NCBI GenBank assembly: GCA_948567375.1
Contig: OX419762.1
Location: 59,662,841-59,726,840, forward strand
DNA from: Lunularia cruciata
Taxonomy: Eukaryota; Streptophyta; Marchantiopsida; Lunulariales; Lunulariaceae
Direction: 5' to 3'
Length of the DNA: 64,000 nucleotides
Part shown: positions 1-11,905 of the stretch, one piece after another
Layout: each line of letters opens with the position of its first letter
Position numbering within the stretch: the first letter of the stretch is position 1
Position numbers and translations under genes: made by a program
The notes under the pieces: model-generated
Databases searched by the model: none
Told to the model about the DNA's origin: nothing
Seen by the model: the letters and a program-made list of their open reading frames with translations, nothing else

Positions 1-2374
1 ACCAATAATTGTGAGGAAGGCCCCGAAGTTGAGGGGAAGAGGTGAAATCTGGCTTAATGGATTGAGTTGGATTGGAGGTTAGTATTGGGGAAGGAAGCAG
101 GAGAGGCATCTAAGGTCACCCTCTATTGAGTGTGTGATGTTGCAAAGGAGACCGCAAAAATCAGAAACTTGTTCTTTGCCCCGCATATTAACAATGGCTA
201 CAAAGTGGAGTCATATTGGGACCCAATCAAAAGGAGCATTGTAGGAGCAATAATGGCCATGTTCAAACCCAAAAGAACAATATACATGAACATGCAGTAG
301 GTAGTCTTCTTCCACTAGATGTTTGTAGGAGTGAAGGTGAACTGGACAAAGTGCTTCCACCAGCAAACAAGGCAGATGATCATCAATTGGAGAACCAATT
401 CACCTCTACATTACTTCACACCATTTGCAACGCACTTCTACTTTAGATTAAATTTGTTGACAGCGGAGGAGAGGCATCGCATGGTGTTGCATTTCCATCC
501 TGATCTACAATGAGAAGCGGATGAAGAGGAGCAGCAATACATGATACAACTGCAAGCCAACAATGATCACTTCATCAAAACAGGATAGAGAAAGAGGTGG
601 AAGGAAGAAGTCTGAAGACAAAGAAGTGGACTAAACCTAAAGAGGTGGCATTGCCTCAGCCACAATGAAAGATCCAAAGACTCAATCCACAAGGTAAGAA
701 GGCGGTGAAGGAGGAGACTTTGGAGATAGAGTCTAAAGGAGAGACAGAGTCCAAAGGAGGAGACTCAGAAGAAGCGGAGCTCACACTACAAAGTGAGGGA
801 TCCAGAAGTGAGAGTGATGGTGAAGAGGAAGTTCAGCAATTGACTGAAGTGGAAGAAGATGAAGCATTTCATGCGGTGATTGATAGTATGGAAGGTGAAG
901 ATAACCCTTGCTTAGAATTGGCCATTGAGGAGATGGATGTAGAGCCAAAGAAGGAAGAATGAAAGGGAGGCAGAGCCAAGAAATCAATAATGGTTGAATC
1001 TGCAGGTCCAAGCTTAAGCTATTAGGAAGAAGAAAGCTTGGAAGCAATATTGCTGAAAGTACAAATATCAAGGCTTTGGAGGAAAGTTCCAATGGAAGAA
1101 GCAAAGTACAAGGACAAAGCTAAAAAAAAGAAAGCTTTGAGGAGTCAAATACTAAATGCAAATTGTGATTCCATTGTTGGAACTGTTGAACACACAAAAG
1201 AAGGTAATCTTGCAAGATTGTATGAAGGTGAATAATGAGTTGCATGTGGTGAAGTATTTGCTAGACAAAGTGAAGAGATTGAAGGAGAGTGTAACCCAAA
1301 GACAAGAAGAAGTTGAGGAACTTTGTGTGGATGTAGTCTTGAAGAAGAAGACTTAAGAGAACTTGCAAGAGAGTTTCAAGAAGCGGGGAAGAGAGATGCA
1401 CAATCAAGCCATAGAGTTGAAGAAGCAGACGGTGTTGTTGGCAAAGATGAAAGAGGAGGTCAGTGAATTTTGCATCAAAAGTTTTCATGTGAAGGTGATG
1501 GTAGCTATGATGGAGTAGGAGTTAAAGAGCCTAAAGAAAAGTGCAGCAAGAAAAGGTAGAGCAAGCATAGTAAAGGGAGTTGTTGATCTGACACCAAGAG
1601 GAGGAAAGATTGTGAGGCTTGGTAAGAAGTGTTAAGATGCAGAGTTCTTAGTATGCCAAAGAGAAGAAGATGTTTGTTGTTGAGTACAAAAGATGAGATG
1701 AGTTAAAGATATACCAAGAAGAGTTGAAGGCAAAACAATCTCAGGAGTATGCATCAGAGTTAGCAGGAGAAGTTGTTGGAAGATTGTGAGCAATGCTGAG
1801 CACGGAATCTGAAGGAAGGTTGGAGGACGCGAGATTGCATGAATTGAAATTGCTCGTGCAAGAAAATTGGAAGAGGAAAGCAAAAGATGTAGATATGAAC
1901 ACTCTTTTGATTTGTATGAGGGAAAGAGTAGATAGGAAGATAATTCAGGTAGGAGACAATGCAAGTCTCAGATTAGATTTAGTAAAATTTGATTTAGGAA
2001 GACTTTGGAATAGTGTGAAGGATGAGAAGAAGTCCAAAGTTGCAGAAGTAGGGTTACAACTATCTTTGGAGTTGTCCTCTAAGACATTAGAGAAGAGTGG
2101 GTTGGGAGCTAAAGAGTTAGAAAGGTTACTCAGGACCTCAATTGAAGTTCATAGTAAAGAAGTAGAAGAAATAGTGAAGGATTTGGTAGTTGATGATAGA
2201 CCTAAAGAAGGAGAAATACTTTGGAGGATCATTGGGTTTGGAAGCCAAAGAAGAGGTAGACATTGGATCGGAGTAGGAACAAATTTGAGATATGAAGAGG
2301 CAAATATGAAGAAATGCATTGTCATTTTGGATCTACAAGTTTGTAAAGTTGTTGTAGAATGGTATAGTTGTTAG
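1..2374 (+). pseudogene. Decayed LTR-embedded ORF in LTR K
   Basis: Remnant of the LTR-encoded protein described at 42403-44961. Recognisable blocks in order are: the NCEEGPEV segment at the start; the NGYKVES-type and KPKRTIY-type region near 190-290; the FHQMF/NWTKCFHQ block near 310-360; HFYFRLNLL near 425-460; an acidic Glu-rich stretch at 705-960; and the coiled-coil C-terminus at 1793-2374, still open for 193 codons. Many stops and frameshifts separate them, so no intact product is made. The blocks keep the order seen in the other copies. The final 193-codon piece contains the TLEKSG motif shared by all copies. It is a dead copy of a second LTR subfamily shared with LTR I. Confidence 0.75.
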
Positions 2375-2390
2375 CAACTATTAAGACCAT
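1..2390 (+). repeat. LTR K, long-LTR family fragment
   Basis: Partial LTR in plus orientation, cut at the left by the window edge. It matches the interior of the other long LTRs through a decayed copy of the LTR-embedded ORF, and most resembles solo LTR I (shared segment NCEEGPEV, also seen in I). Similarity stops near 2375-2390, just after the ATAGTTGTTAG-like segment that follows the ORF in other copies, so the R/U5 part and the 3' terminus are missing. No TSD can be seen. Confidence 0.8.
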
Positions 2391-2555
2391 GATAACCATA
2401 GATGTGTTTTCTGAAAGGTTTTTTTTATCTATACTTTTTAGCATAAGTGATGGTGAGCTTGGATGAGAGCTCCTCACCTATTCAAGAGAGCCAAATTTCT
2501 CAAGTCTCTATAAATAATGAGACTATGATAACCATGGATTATTTTTTCTCTTTGT
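2391..2555. other. Unassigned AT-rich segment
   Basis: Short AT-rich stretch between the break in LTR K and the insertion site of element A. It contains TCTCTATAAATAATGAG near 2505-2525, TATA-like but without visible partners, and two short repeats of ATGATAACCAT. No coding potential seen. It would have been continuous with 15718 onward before A inserted. Confidence 0.5.
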
Positions 2556-2560
2556 AAAAT
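2556..2560. repeat. Target-site duplication AAAAT, left of element A
   Basis: AAAAT directly abuts the terminal TGTGACAACC of element A. The same five bases lie at 15713-15717, immediately beyond the other end. Five bases is the usual Ty3/gypsy duplication, so both element ends are fixed. Confidence 0.9.
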
Positions 2561-5500
2561 TGTGACAACCCGGCAAATATCACTTTTGCAGTAATCGGTA
2601 AGTAAAGTTCATTCCCGCAGATAAATAATGAGCACTGAACAACATTATACTGCGAATGCCACTCTTAAATAGTGAACAAATTGACAGTTCTAACAACTAT
2701 ACCGTTCTACAACAACTCTTCTAACCTACAGATCCAAAATGACAATGCACCTCTTCATATCTGCCTCTTCAAATCTCAAATTTGTTACTAATCCGATCCG
2801 ATGTCTACTTCTTCCTCGGCTTTCAAACCCGAACCCGAAGTAATCTTACTTCCTACTACTTTTTCCTCGGGTTTCAAATCATCTACTTCTTCTACCAGAT
2901 CCAGCAATTCTCTTTCCTGATCTGAAATTTCACTAGTGGGTAATCTATCTAACTCCTTATCTCCTGACCCACTCTTCTGTAATGTCTCTGATGGTAACTC
3001 CAAAGACATTTGGACTCCTATGTTATCTACTTTGGGTTTTGCCCTAACATCCCTCCGAAGCTTTTCTATCTCCATTTTTACTAAGTCTTATCTAATTGAG
3101 ATGTTATCTTCTACCTCTAAGATCTTTCTATCTACACGATCAACAAGTCAACAAGGCGTTCATCTCTGTGTCTTTTGCTTGTCTTTGCCTCGTTTCCTGC
3201 ACCAGCAACTTCAACTCGTGCAGTCATGCTTCTTCAATTCGAACGCTGGCTTCTGTACTTAACATTGTGTTCACCATGAGGGCTATCTCCTTCAATGGCA
3301 CCAATCTTGTCTTCCTTTCTTGTTCCCAATCTGCAAGCCATTCCTCTCGGTACATCTCCAACTCTGCCTTGAACTCGGCTTTCACCGTCTCCTTCTCCTT
3401 CTCCTTCTGTACAACTTTTTCTTCCTGATTACAAAGTAACTCTCGTAATCTTTCTTCTTCTCTATACCGCGCAGCCAACTCTCGTTGCCAGAGTTGCTTC
3501 TTCTCCTCCATACTCTCCATCACTCTATTGAGCTCTTGATCCTTCGCTGCTACCCTTGCCATAACATGGATAAGTTCTACTCTTGAATCAACAAACGGCT
3601 GCTTCAACATTTTGTGTTTAGCTACCTGTCTCTCTCTTGCTATGTCACTCTTCCTCGCAAGATCCTCTCAATAGCTCACTTCCCTCTTCAGGTCTTCAAT
3701 TACTTGACTTCTCTCTACTGCCTCCGCTTGCAGTACTTCTCTTTCCTCCTCACCTCGGGTTATACCTCTCTTCAACTCCGAGTTCTCTCTTTCTAATCTT
3801 GATAAGACCTGCAAAACAGTCTTCACCTCAGGACAAGTTGACTGCATCTCCTTCTTCTTGTACTCCAGTTTCACCAACAGAGGACACACCACCTCTTGTA
3901 GGTACTCGACTCCATCACTGGCAACTACTTCCTTCCGCGGATAGGTCTCTCTTCTCTCCTCGTGTTCTCCTGATACTCGCCTTCTTCTCTGGAGTATTTG
4001 TATCGGGATTGATGCCTCACTGCCCGAGCTTTCTCCTACCTCTTCCTTCACGTTACTCGGCCCCGCCTCACACTTTGCCTTACGTCTTGAGCAAGCCCCT
4101 CGCTACACTGCGATCTTCCTTTCCTCAGGCATCGGGACTTCATCTTCCAATGGCAAGTTGTCTTTGGCCTCCAACTCGGCTTGCACTTCTTCTTCTTCTT
4201 TGTTAGCCGTTGGCACCGATGTCATCTCTCCTCTTTCACTGTCACTGCTTGTATCTCCACTCTGAAATGTCAGCTCAGGTTCCTTCTCATGTTCTGAGTC
4301 TTCCGTCTTCAGCTCAGCCTCGCCTTCTGAGTCTTCATCTTCCGACTCAATCACCACCATACTTTGCCTCGGGTTACTTCTTTGCATCTTTCGAGGTTTC
4401 TTGCTTTCTTTGACTTCTCCTTGCCGACTCCTCTTCTTCATCGGGGTACTCACTATGACCTCCACGTTCTTCCCTGTCTTCGCGTAGTAGTCGTCCGTGC
4501 TCCGGATTTGGAGAATATACTGCTGCTCCTCGACGTCAACCTCCTTTTGCACATTAGGATGGAAGTGTGACACCATCCGAGTCCGCTCCGCTGAGTTTAG
4601 CAAATTGAGCCCGAGGTAGAAGTGTGCTACAAATGGCACAATGTAGTGTGGAGGTGACTTATCCCGCAAATTCCACACCATTTGCCTCGTTCTCCCATGA
4701 AAACACCTTGCCCAATTGATAGGTTCTCCTGCAAACAACTTATGGAAGAACACCGCTTGGTGTTTCATCACATAAGTTGTTCTCTCCGGCTTCAAGATCG
4801 CCATGAGAGCACTCACGATCCCTCTCTTCACTGGATCCTTGTAACTCTCAACTTTGTACCCATTCTTCGTTCTTTTTGACGAGAAGGCATCTCTCACCTC
4901 CTGCGTCTCTTGAGCTATCTCTCCTTTCCCCAAGAACATGGCTTGCTGCTCCAAGCCTGCCTCCTTCCCGAGTACGAGTCTCCAATCCGACTTTGTCCAG
5001 CGAGCCGGATTTCCTCTCTTCCCTTCTTCCTCGGGTCCATCGAGACACTTACTCTCAATGATTTCTGTCATGAATCCTGGAAAACTCACATTCCAATTCC
5101 ATGCCAGAATTGTGATCCAAAGTCGGCTCAAGACTTCGATCCTCGCTATCACATCTAATCTCCGAATTGCATGATTTCTCACTATGAATTTGGAGTTCTT
5201 CTTCCCTCCTCCCATCTCTTCTACTTTCTCACTTTTTCTTGATTTCACTCTCGCAACTTCTCCTTTGCGCACTAACACAAGGCCAACTCTATTTCCCTTT
5301 CCCCAATCACCTGCAAGACGACTCCTCAACGGCGAAGGAAAATTACTCGACATTTTGTCGTTGCAATTTTGATTTTTATAGAGTTGCACTTCTTCGTCTT
5401 TTGTCACTTCGAGTTCCTACCGAGAAATCACACCTCCAACATGAACCTGTCACTATCAATCAACCTTCGCACGTCTGAGCTGCAAGGTTTCAAATGGCTC

Positions 5501-5764
5501 CTTCTTGAATTTCTCGCCCCGACGAAAGGTTGTTAGACTGTCTTCGCCTCGGGTTGAGCTCCCCCGATCCGAAGACAATTTACTTTGGGTTGTATGCTGA
5601 TAGGACATTTCTGAGTACTTTGCCTTATGACCTAAAGTCACTTAACTTTGGGTTTCATCCCGACGACTCTTTTCTTTGCCTTCTTTGCTATACAGGCGCA
5701 ATCCGACTTCTCTATACACTTCTTCTCCTTTATTCTGAAAAAAACAAAAAATGTGGGCACCACA
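2561..5764 (-). repeat. 3' LTR of element A, internally deleted
   Basis: On the minus strand it starts TGTGGTGCCCAC at 5764 and ends GTTGTCACA at 2561. It is 3204 bases against 3783 for its partner. The shortfall is one deletion of about 579 bases at about 2621: the sequence jumps from the CCCGCAG segment near the LTR end directly to ATAATGAGCACTGAAC. The partner keeps 11998-12567 between those points, so most of R/U5 was lost here after insertion. Confidence 0.92.
2788..5353 (-). pseudogene. LTR-embedded ORF in 3' LTR of A
   Basis: The ORF starts at the MSSNFP methionine (5353), although the frame is open upstream to 5407. It stays open to 4103, about 415 codons. That covers the conserved GGGKKNS segment, the RRLDVIARIEVL block, the LKPERTTYVMKHQAVFF block, the HFYLGLNLL block, a basic stretch and the acidic Ser/Glu region. 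Coiled-coil pieces follow at 4051-3668, 3610-3224 and 3075-2788, ending KAEEEVDIGSD. Frame breaks near 4100, 3660 and 3200 inactivate it. The N-terminal half is among the best preserved in the window. Function unknown; see 42403-44961. Confidence 0.8.
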
Positions 5765-5780
5765 TACCTCCTCCCTCAAA
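5765..5780 (-). other. Polypurine tract of element A
   Basis: On the minus strand the purine-rich GAGGGAGGAGG directly precedes the TG of the 3' LTR. This is where plus-strand DNA synthesis is normally primed in LTR retrotransposons. Position and composition both fit. Confidence 0.75.
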
Positions 5781-5884
5781 TGTGAGCATCCCCGCAAACA
5801 TAGACCTTGGGTGTCTTAGAAACTTCCGAGTCTATGGTCCAATATCTCCGAACTCTCCACCCGTTTACTCGAGTGGCAAAAGGA

Positions 5885-7111
5885 TTACCTTCCAAGTCTA
5901 CGAGCTACATGGACCCATTTTTGTAAAGATGAAGAACTCAATAGGGACCCATCCATCTTAAATGCAACTTGCCTGGAAAATATTCGGCGATTGTCATATA
6001 ACAAAACCAAATCCCCTTCTCGTACAGTCACAGGCTTGATTCTCTTATCGTGCCTGACTTTCCTTTGTGCTTGTACTTCTTTCGTGGTTTCCATTGCATT
6101 GTCTCTTTTCTCTTCTAACCACATTAGTTGATGAATCCAAAGATCCTGACTTTCTTCTTCCGACATTTGTTCTTTGCACAGAATTTGATATGTCGGAACT
6201 TCAAATTCAACTGACAGTATGGGATGCAAGCCATATGTCAAGAAGTATGGAGTTTGTTTGGTTGTAATCTTCTCTGTTGTTCGATATGCCCACAACGCGG
6301 CTGGTAATTTTGTATCCCAATCATAGGCATAATTGACAATCACCTTATTCAAAATTTTACAAAGTAACCCATTCACTTTTTCCGTTAAGCCATTTGCTTT
6401 TGGGTTGTAAGGAGTCGTCTTCCAATGTTTAATCTGAAAGTACTTGGTTAATGCCTCCATTACCGAGTTCAAAAAATGTGTGCCTCGGTCACTGACCAAT
6501 TCCAGCGGACACCCATATTGGGAGATGATGTTTCAAAAGAAAAATTCTGCCACAGTTTCCGCATCATCTCTGCGAGTTGCTTCAGCTTTGACCATCTTGG
6601 TAGCATAGTCAGTGCAAACCAAAATGTATCGCTTTCTTGTGACTCGGGTCACTGTTTGAATGGGACCCACAAAATCAATCCCCCATTTCTCAAATGGGGC
6701 CAAGGGCAAAATTGGTCTCAAAGGCCATTGAGAAGTAGCCGTCGGCTTTCCTGTTCTCTGACAAGCATCACAGCTTTGGATATGAGCATGTACATCTTTG
6801 TACATTGTAGGCCACCAATACCCTACCGAAAGAATTTTCTTTACAGTATTCTTCAGAGCATAGTGTCCTCCCGATGCTTCGGAGTGTAAAGATTCAATTA
6901 CTCCTCCTACTTTGTATGACTCCAAGCATCGACAAAGTACTTCGTCTTTGCCCATCTTAAATAAAATGTTGTGTTTAAGCTGGTACGGCCCCATTTTCCT
7001 AAGAAAGACTGCTCGCTGTTCCGGGTCCATCCCCTCAGGACAATGGAGAGTATTCAGATAATTATATTCAGCTGCATACCTTGTACTTCGCATTGCTGAT
7101 AAGTGATACAA
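5885..7111 (-). pseudogene. Integrase region of element A pol
   Basis: Two in-frame open segments, 7111-6533 and 6499-5885, separated by a stop. The first has the zinc-binding N-terminus (SGGHYALK, then CDACQRTGK) and the core start KWGIDFVGP with the first catalytic Asp. The second continues with VSDRGTHF (second Asp) and NGLTEKVNG (Glu), giving a D-X35-E spacing as expected of a functional core. A basic C-terminal part follows (RHDKRIKPV, EGDLVLLYD). No chromodomain follows. The residues needed for strand transfer are kept, but the stop near 6533 and the altered last 30 residues make this copy inactive. Confidence 0.88.
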
Positions 7112-7141
7112 CTCTTTGTCAGGGAACCGATCGTCAATTTC

Positions 7142-7610
7142 CTACTCCTGGTCTTGAGTCTCTAATCTGGACAGGTAGTCCGCATTTGAATGTGAAGCTC
7201 CCTTCCTTACTTGTACAGTATACGTGAACTCTTGTAATAACAAGATCCATCTTGCAATTCGTCCCGATAAATCTGCCTTCTTGACCAAATGTTGCAATGC
7301 GTAATGGTCAACATAGAAGACAAACTCATACCCCAACATATAATGACGAAATTTCTTGCAGGCATACACCATTCCGAGTGCTTCTCTTTCAGTCATTGAA
7401 TAGTTCTTTTCAGAAACTGAAAGTTGTCGGCTGGCATAATACACCAGGTAACCTTCTTCTTCTCGTCCTTCTGACTTAAGATGACTCAGATGGCCATGGA
7501 CAAAGTGTCCACATATACATGAAAAGGGACGTCCCAATTTGGGGCCCTCATGACTGGTGCTTCAACCAGTTTCTTCTTCAACCCTGGAAAGCTTCTTCTT
7601 GATTTGCTTC
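7142..7610 (-). pseudogene. RNase H region of element A pol
   Basis: The segment 7537-7142 shows the gypsy RNase H pattern: VYYASRQLSVSEKNYSM, TEREALGMVYACKKFRHY, FYVDHYALQHLV and the tail ADYLSRLE. The enzyme would remove the RNA strand during reverse transcription. It is in a different frame from the RT upstream (frameshift near 7600), and the first catalytic Asp segment, normally YTDAS-like, is garbled at the frame junction. A stop at 7142 separates it from the integrase, which is in the same frame. Confidence 0.85.
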
Positions 7611-8474
7611 CTACAGATAGTCTTTGGATTTCTTCAGAAGCTTTGTAAGTGGTGCAGCAAGCACTGCATAGTTTGACATGAAGCGTCTGTAATATCCGAC
7701 ATGTCCCAAGAAGGCTCTCAGCTCCCGGATATTCTTCGGGGATTCTAAAGCTGCGATGATCTTGACCTTCTTGACATCAACTTCAATACCTTGGCTTGAC
7801 ACCCAATGCCCCAGAAGAATTCCCTCCTTCATTGCAAAGAAGCATTTCTTCGGGTGTAATGACAAGCCGGCAAAATAACACCTTTCAAACGTTTGGCAAA
7901 GGTAATCTAAATGTACATCTCTTCGCCCAAACACACAAAAGTCATCAATAAAAACTTCCACAAATTTGCACAGGAAATCTTTGAAGATTGAATTCATCAT
8001 CTATTGGAAAGTAGCGGGAGCATTACGCAACCCAAAGGGCATTTGATTGTAAGCGAAAGTGCCCCAATCGGTCGTGAATGTAGTTTTATCCTTGTCTTCT
8101 TCTCGAATGGATACTTGATTGTACCCTGAAAATCCATCGAGAAAGCTATAACAAGGATGTCTAGCTACCTGATCTAAAATTGTATCAGTAAAAGGCAAGG
8201 GATGATGATCTTTCCTTGTAACTACGTTCAACTTCTGGAAGTCTTGGCACACTCGGATCTTCCCTGTTTTCTTCTTCGAGACAATGACAATGGGGGAGAC
8301 CCATTCACTGCTTAAGACAGGGAAGATGATTCTGGCCCCTAAGTACTTGTCGATTTCATCTTTCACCAAAAGCGAGTACTTTGGGTTCAGACGGTATTGT
8401 CGTTGCCGAACCGGAACTGCACCTTCAACCAAATCAATCCGGTGTTCTCCAAATTCTTGTGGAATACCCGGCAT
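7611..8474 (-). pseudogene. Reverse transcriptase of element A pol
   Basis: Two segments in one frame, 8474-8001 and 8000-7611, separated by a single stop. The ordered RT motifs are EWVSPIVIVSKKKTGKIRVC, DFQKLNVVTRKDHHPLPF, YSFLDGFSGYNQVSI, FGLRNAPATFQ, then the catalytic FIDDF box and GHVGYYRRF. The stop falls exactly after ATFQ; F reads an Arg codon there (TFQRMMN), so it is copy-specific. The FIDDF form resembles the Athila-type FMDDF (family knowledge from memory). Otherwise full-length. Confidence 0.9.
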
Positions 8475-8501
8475 TTGATCAATCGACCAGGCAAATACAT
8501 C

Positions 8502-8975
8502 CTAGAATTCTATAAACAGGGCAGTGTATCCTGCCAACTCCTCCAAAGTAACTGTCTTCGAGATTTTTAAAATTTTTCCTTCAGTTAATAAGACATCTTG
8601 ACAGTCATCGGGGTTGATGACTCCTTCAACGTGGCTTACTCGGCTTAACCCGAGGCAAGCTGCCATCAAACCTCCTTCCTCCAAGTCAGGTTCACCCGAG
8701 GCGAGGTCATATGGATCTTCGTCTTCAACATCCACCTCGTAGCATTCCAAGTAATTAACTTGGACTTTGTCTTCGGATTCGTCTAAGGACAAAGACGATG
8801 AGTCTTTGGATTTGTCCTCCTCTTCCGATGAAATTGTTTCTCCAAGATGGGGAACCTTTGTCCAACTCACAGTCACCAGCTTCTGATCTTTGGACAAAAT
8901 GTCCTTGAATCTTAACTTCTGCTGATGCCAATCCACTACAACTTGGGCACTGTACAACCAGGGTCTGCCGATCAA
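8502..8975 (-). pseudogene. Protease end and acidic linker of element A pol
   Basis: In frame with the zinc-knuckle/protease segment upstream and the RT downstream. It opens with LYSAQVVVDWHQQ after the IGRP motif that closes retropepsin-like domains. A very acidic Ser/Asp/Glu linker follows (EEEDKSKDSS, DVEDEDPYD), then the helix-rich lead into RT. The same acidic linker occurs in F and E, and an analogous one sits between protease and RT in the unrelated element B. One stop at 8502 separates it from RT. It probably tethers protease to RT in the polyprotein (inference). Confidence 0.75.
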
Positions 8976-9143
8976 CAGAGGGTAACCAGTTTTTGTCTAT
9001 GGTTGCAACACGATGTAATTCAACTTGAAGGGTACCCCTCCAATGATTGTGGTAATGTTTGACAGCATGCCCAATGGCCGTCTCTTGGTTTGGTCTGCAA
9101 ACTTCAAAACTCGGGGTGTTGGTTCAAACGTATGAAACCCAAG

Positions 9144-10451
9144 TCAATTTGCAGTATCTTTGGTCATGACATTCACACCGGACCCAGAGTCAATGGGTAT
9201 TGATGTGATCATGCACCCTGCAATCTTCCTGTCTACCTTGGGAGATCCCAAATCTTCTTGCTCAATACAATAGATAGCCGGCAGGTCCTTCTTTGACATC
9301 AACCTCACCTTCTTGAGGGCCGAATTCAGCTGTCTCTTGTACAGCTTGTTATCTTCCCACAACTGCTTGAATGTAAGGTTGGCATTTGTGGCTGCCATAT
9401 CTGCTACAATATCATATCGGGGAACTCCTCCCAATTTGACCGTCTTCGCCTTTGGCTTTGGGTCCGAAGTCTCTCCATGTTCCCTTTTGACTTTGGGACG
9501 CTTCAAAATGGTGACGGGCTTATTGATGGCCTTAACCTGAGGTTCCTCGGGTTGGCCCACCTTGGCTTGAATCAGACCCTTTACTTCGGATCGGATGTCC
9601 GCCGGAAAAATTGGAAACTTCGTCTTTGTCTCCTCTTCCAAACTCAATTCCCGAGTCTTGAGTAGTGCTTCCTTTAGTTCTTTCTGCAAGGCTTTAGCTT
9701 TAGCTTTTGCGAGGATCATTTCCTCCTTGGCAGAAAGAATTGCTTTTGGGCGCAGTCTCTTTGCCTTTCGGGAAGACGACGAGGTTGTACTCAATTCTTT
9801 GGGATCACGCTTCTTCTTGGTGGAGCGTGTCTCAACCTTCAAAATTTCAAGGTCCGGCCATTCTCCTTCCAAGGCCGGACTCCCCTCTTGAGGTCTTTCT
9901 TCCTCAAGAGTGATACAATTTACATTCGTATCCCCCTTTGGCTGAAGGGCTGCATGCTCAGCGGGGGTCTGTACATACTTTACAGGCGGCTTCAGGTTTG
10001 GTGGGTGAGGACATTGGTTGCCCATATGCCCCGATCCCTTACAATTTCTGCACAAGGGAATGTACCCAATTTGCCTTCTTGGATCGGGACAGTTTGGAGA
10101 CCAATGTCCCATTGAGCCACAATTATAACAGGCTCCGGGTGCAACATTCTGAGGCCAATTTTGGTTGCTCATCGGTGGTCTTCTTGGAGGAGCATTGGGG
10201 TTATACTCCTTGGGTCCAAACCTCGGACCTTGATACAATGTGCTCGCTTGAGGCTGTACTTCTTGAGTTTGGTACACCGCCTCTTTGTCCTTGTCTTGGT
10301 TCCATCTCGGAACCCAATCAATTTGCTGCACCGGGAATGCATTACGAGTATTGCATTCTGTGTTGGCGTGGCCGGATTTGCCACATGCGGTGCACCACAC
10401 GTTAGATCGTCCAAATGCTGGGGCCTTTCTTTGGTCCTTAGCCCCAATCAT
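9144..10451 (-). pseudogene. Gag nucleocapsid and protease start of element A
   Basis: Open for 435 codons. It carries three CCHC zinc knuckles in order: CTACGKSGHANTEC, CYNCGSMGHWSPNC and CRNCKGSGHMGNQC. A Lys/Glu-rich region of about 250 residues with predicted helix (AKAKALQKELKEALL) follows, then ITSIPIDSGSGVNVM, where DSG is the aspartic-protease active site. Gag nucleocapsids bind genomic RNA; the protease would process the polyprotein. A stop at 9144 lies shortly after the active site. Of the three long-LTR gag-pol copies here, only A keeps DSG: E reads VLGSG and F reads LSSN. Confidence 0.88.
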
Positions 10452-10506
10452 CTAGATCTTAAAATCCGAAAACTCCTTGATGAGGGCATCCAGCTTTGTA
10501 TCCGCC

Positions 10507-11841
10507 TTATGTACACTCTTGGCTAGAGGAGTCATTGGTTTCTTGCCTCCACGTCTTCTGACTTGTCTTGGCTTTGATTTTCTTTGGATTCCAAAGAAGA
10601 GCTCGAAGACGTAGAGGATTTGTCCAAAGAAAGGGAGGTGCTACGTGAAGCTCTCCTTCTGGGCTTCTTGCCTTTCTTCTCCCGATTTCTCCGGTTACCG
10701 GCAGAATGAGAGTGAGCCGCTTCATAACGAGCGACATGTTTGAGTACTTTGTCCAGGGAAGTTACATTCCTCTCCCTGGCAAAGATTTGTATCTATGGTG
10801 AAAGGCCCCTGAGGAACCAAGTAATGGCTTGGGCATCGGAGTAACCCACCACCCCCAATTGCTTGGGAACTCGGTTCAGTAATGCCATGAACCGCTCAGA
10901 GTAGTCTCTCAACTTCTCCTTCTTACCTTGGTCCAAATTGTTGAGTGCCGCAAAGACACTCGTGTCGTAATCAACCTTTCGGAATCGTTCCAAGAAGTTG
11001 TTTCTCAAGTCTGCCCAGTCCGCTAGTACGAACCTCTTTTGGGTCACATGGGTGTACCAACTCCGAGCTTTCTTGTGGAGCAAACTTGGGAAAATTCTCA
11101 ATCGATCCGCCAAGTCATGCTCCTTGTTAGCAAAGGAGATGACTTTGAATTCTTCAATGAATTCATTGGGGTCTTTGTCTTGCTCTGTCCCCTTGTACTT
11201 CTGATAGGCATGTCGGGTGACAGGCAGTGAAGTCATTGTTCGATGCACTGGGATCGGCTGAGGTAATGTGGAACTTGACGGAATTGAAGGATTGGCTGGA
11301 ATTGACACCGTGTTGTCAGCCCAGGGATTCCAATTTGTCAAATTCAAGGTAGGGTCTTCTTTGACAATTTATGCTATGAGGGTGTCAACTTCAATCCAAG
11401 TGGAAGATTCAGGATCAACACCTTTGATGGGTTCTTCAAAATTCCTTCGGGACAACCGAGGAACCATTCGTAGAAGATGTTGACACTCGTCTTCAGTAAG
11501 TGTCCATGTTGTCTTTTCTCGAACAAAGTTCTTCAAGGAAACAACTTCCTTTACAGCTCTAGGGGAAGTTGGTGTACTGGGCCGCAATGCATATGTTTGC
11601 CCACTTGATTCTTTCTTCTTCTTGGAAGAAGAGGGAGATGCGAAGTAGCCTTGCCAACCGCCTTTGTGTTCTTGTGGTCAAGTTCTCGCAGGGCTTCTTG
11701 CACTTTGTGAAGGAGTTGAAAATCCAACGCCTCTCGTTCAGTTTTGTCGACAGTGGATGGAACATTTAGACGTTCATCTTCTTCATGCTGAAGTGCTCGT
11801 CTTTGAGCCCTCTCTTCTCGTTGTTCTCTTGATGCAGACAT
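10507..11841 (-). pseudogene. Gag matrix/capsid region of element A
   Basis: Starts MSASREQREER at 11841, 89 bases downstream of the LTR edge and after the PBS. The first segment runs to about 11640 and then shifts frame. Segments 11587-11369 and 11347-10793 are in one frame, parted by one stop. The latter has the retrotransposon gag core KARSWYTHVTQ with WADLRNNFLERF, a hallmark of plant gypsy capsid. Further frame breaks near 10790-10500 affect the region that in E reads SLDKVLKHVTRYEAAHSHS. It would assemble the particle. Inactive here. Confidence 0.85.
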
Positions 11842-11905
11842 TCATATTGCATTGATACCTAGTTTCCAATTTGGCTTCATATTATTCAACTTCCGAGATT
11901 TGTAT

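Noticed and set aside
2391..2555. TATA-like CTATAAATAATG as a host promoter
   Set aside because: AT-rich sequence with no downstream gene on either side.
3637..4206. Plus-strand ORF rich in Leu/Ser/Pro, 189 codons
   Set aside because: It is the antisense shadow of the Glu/Lys-rich LTR ORF; similar shadows occur opposite all copies.
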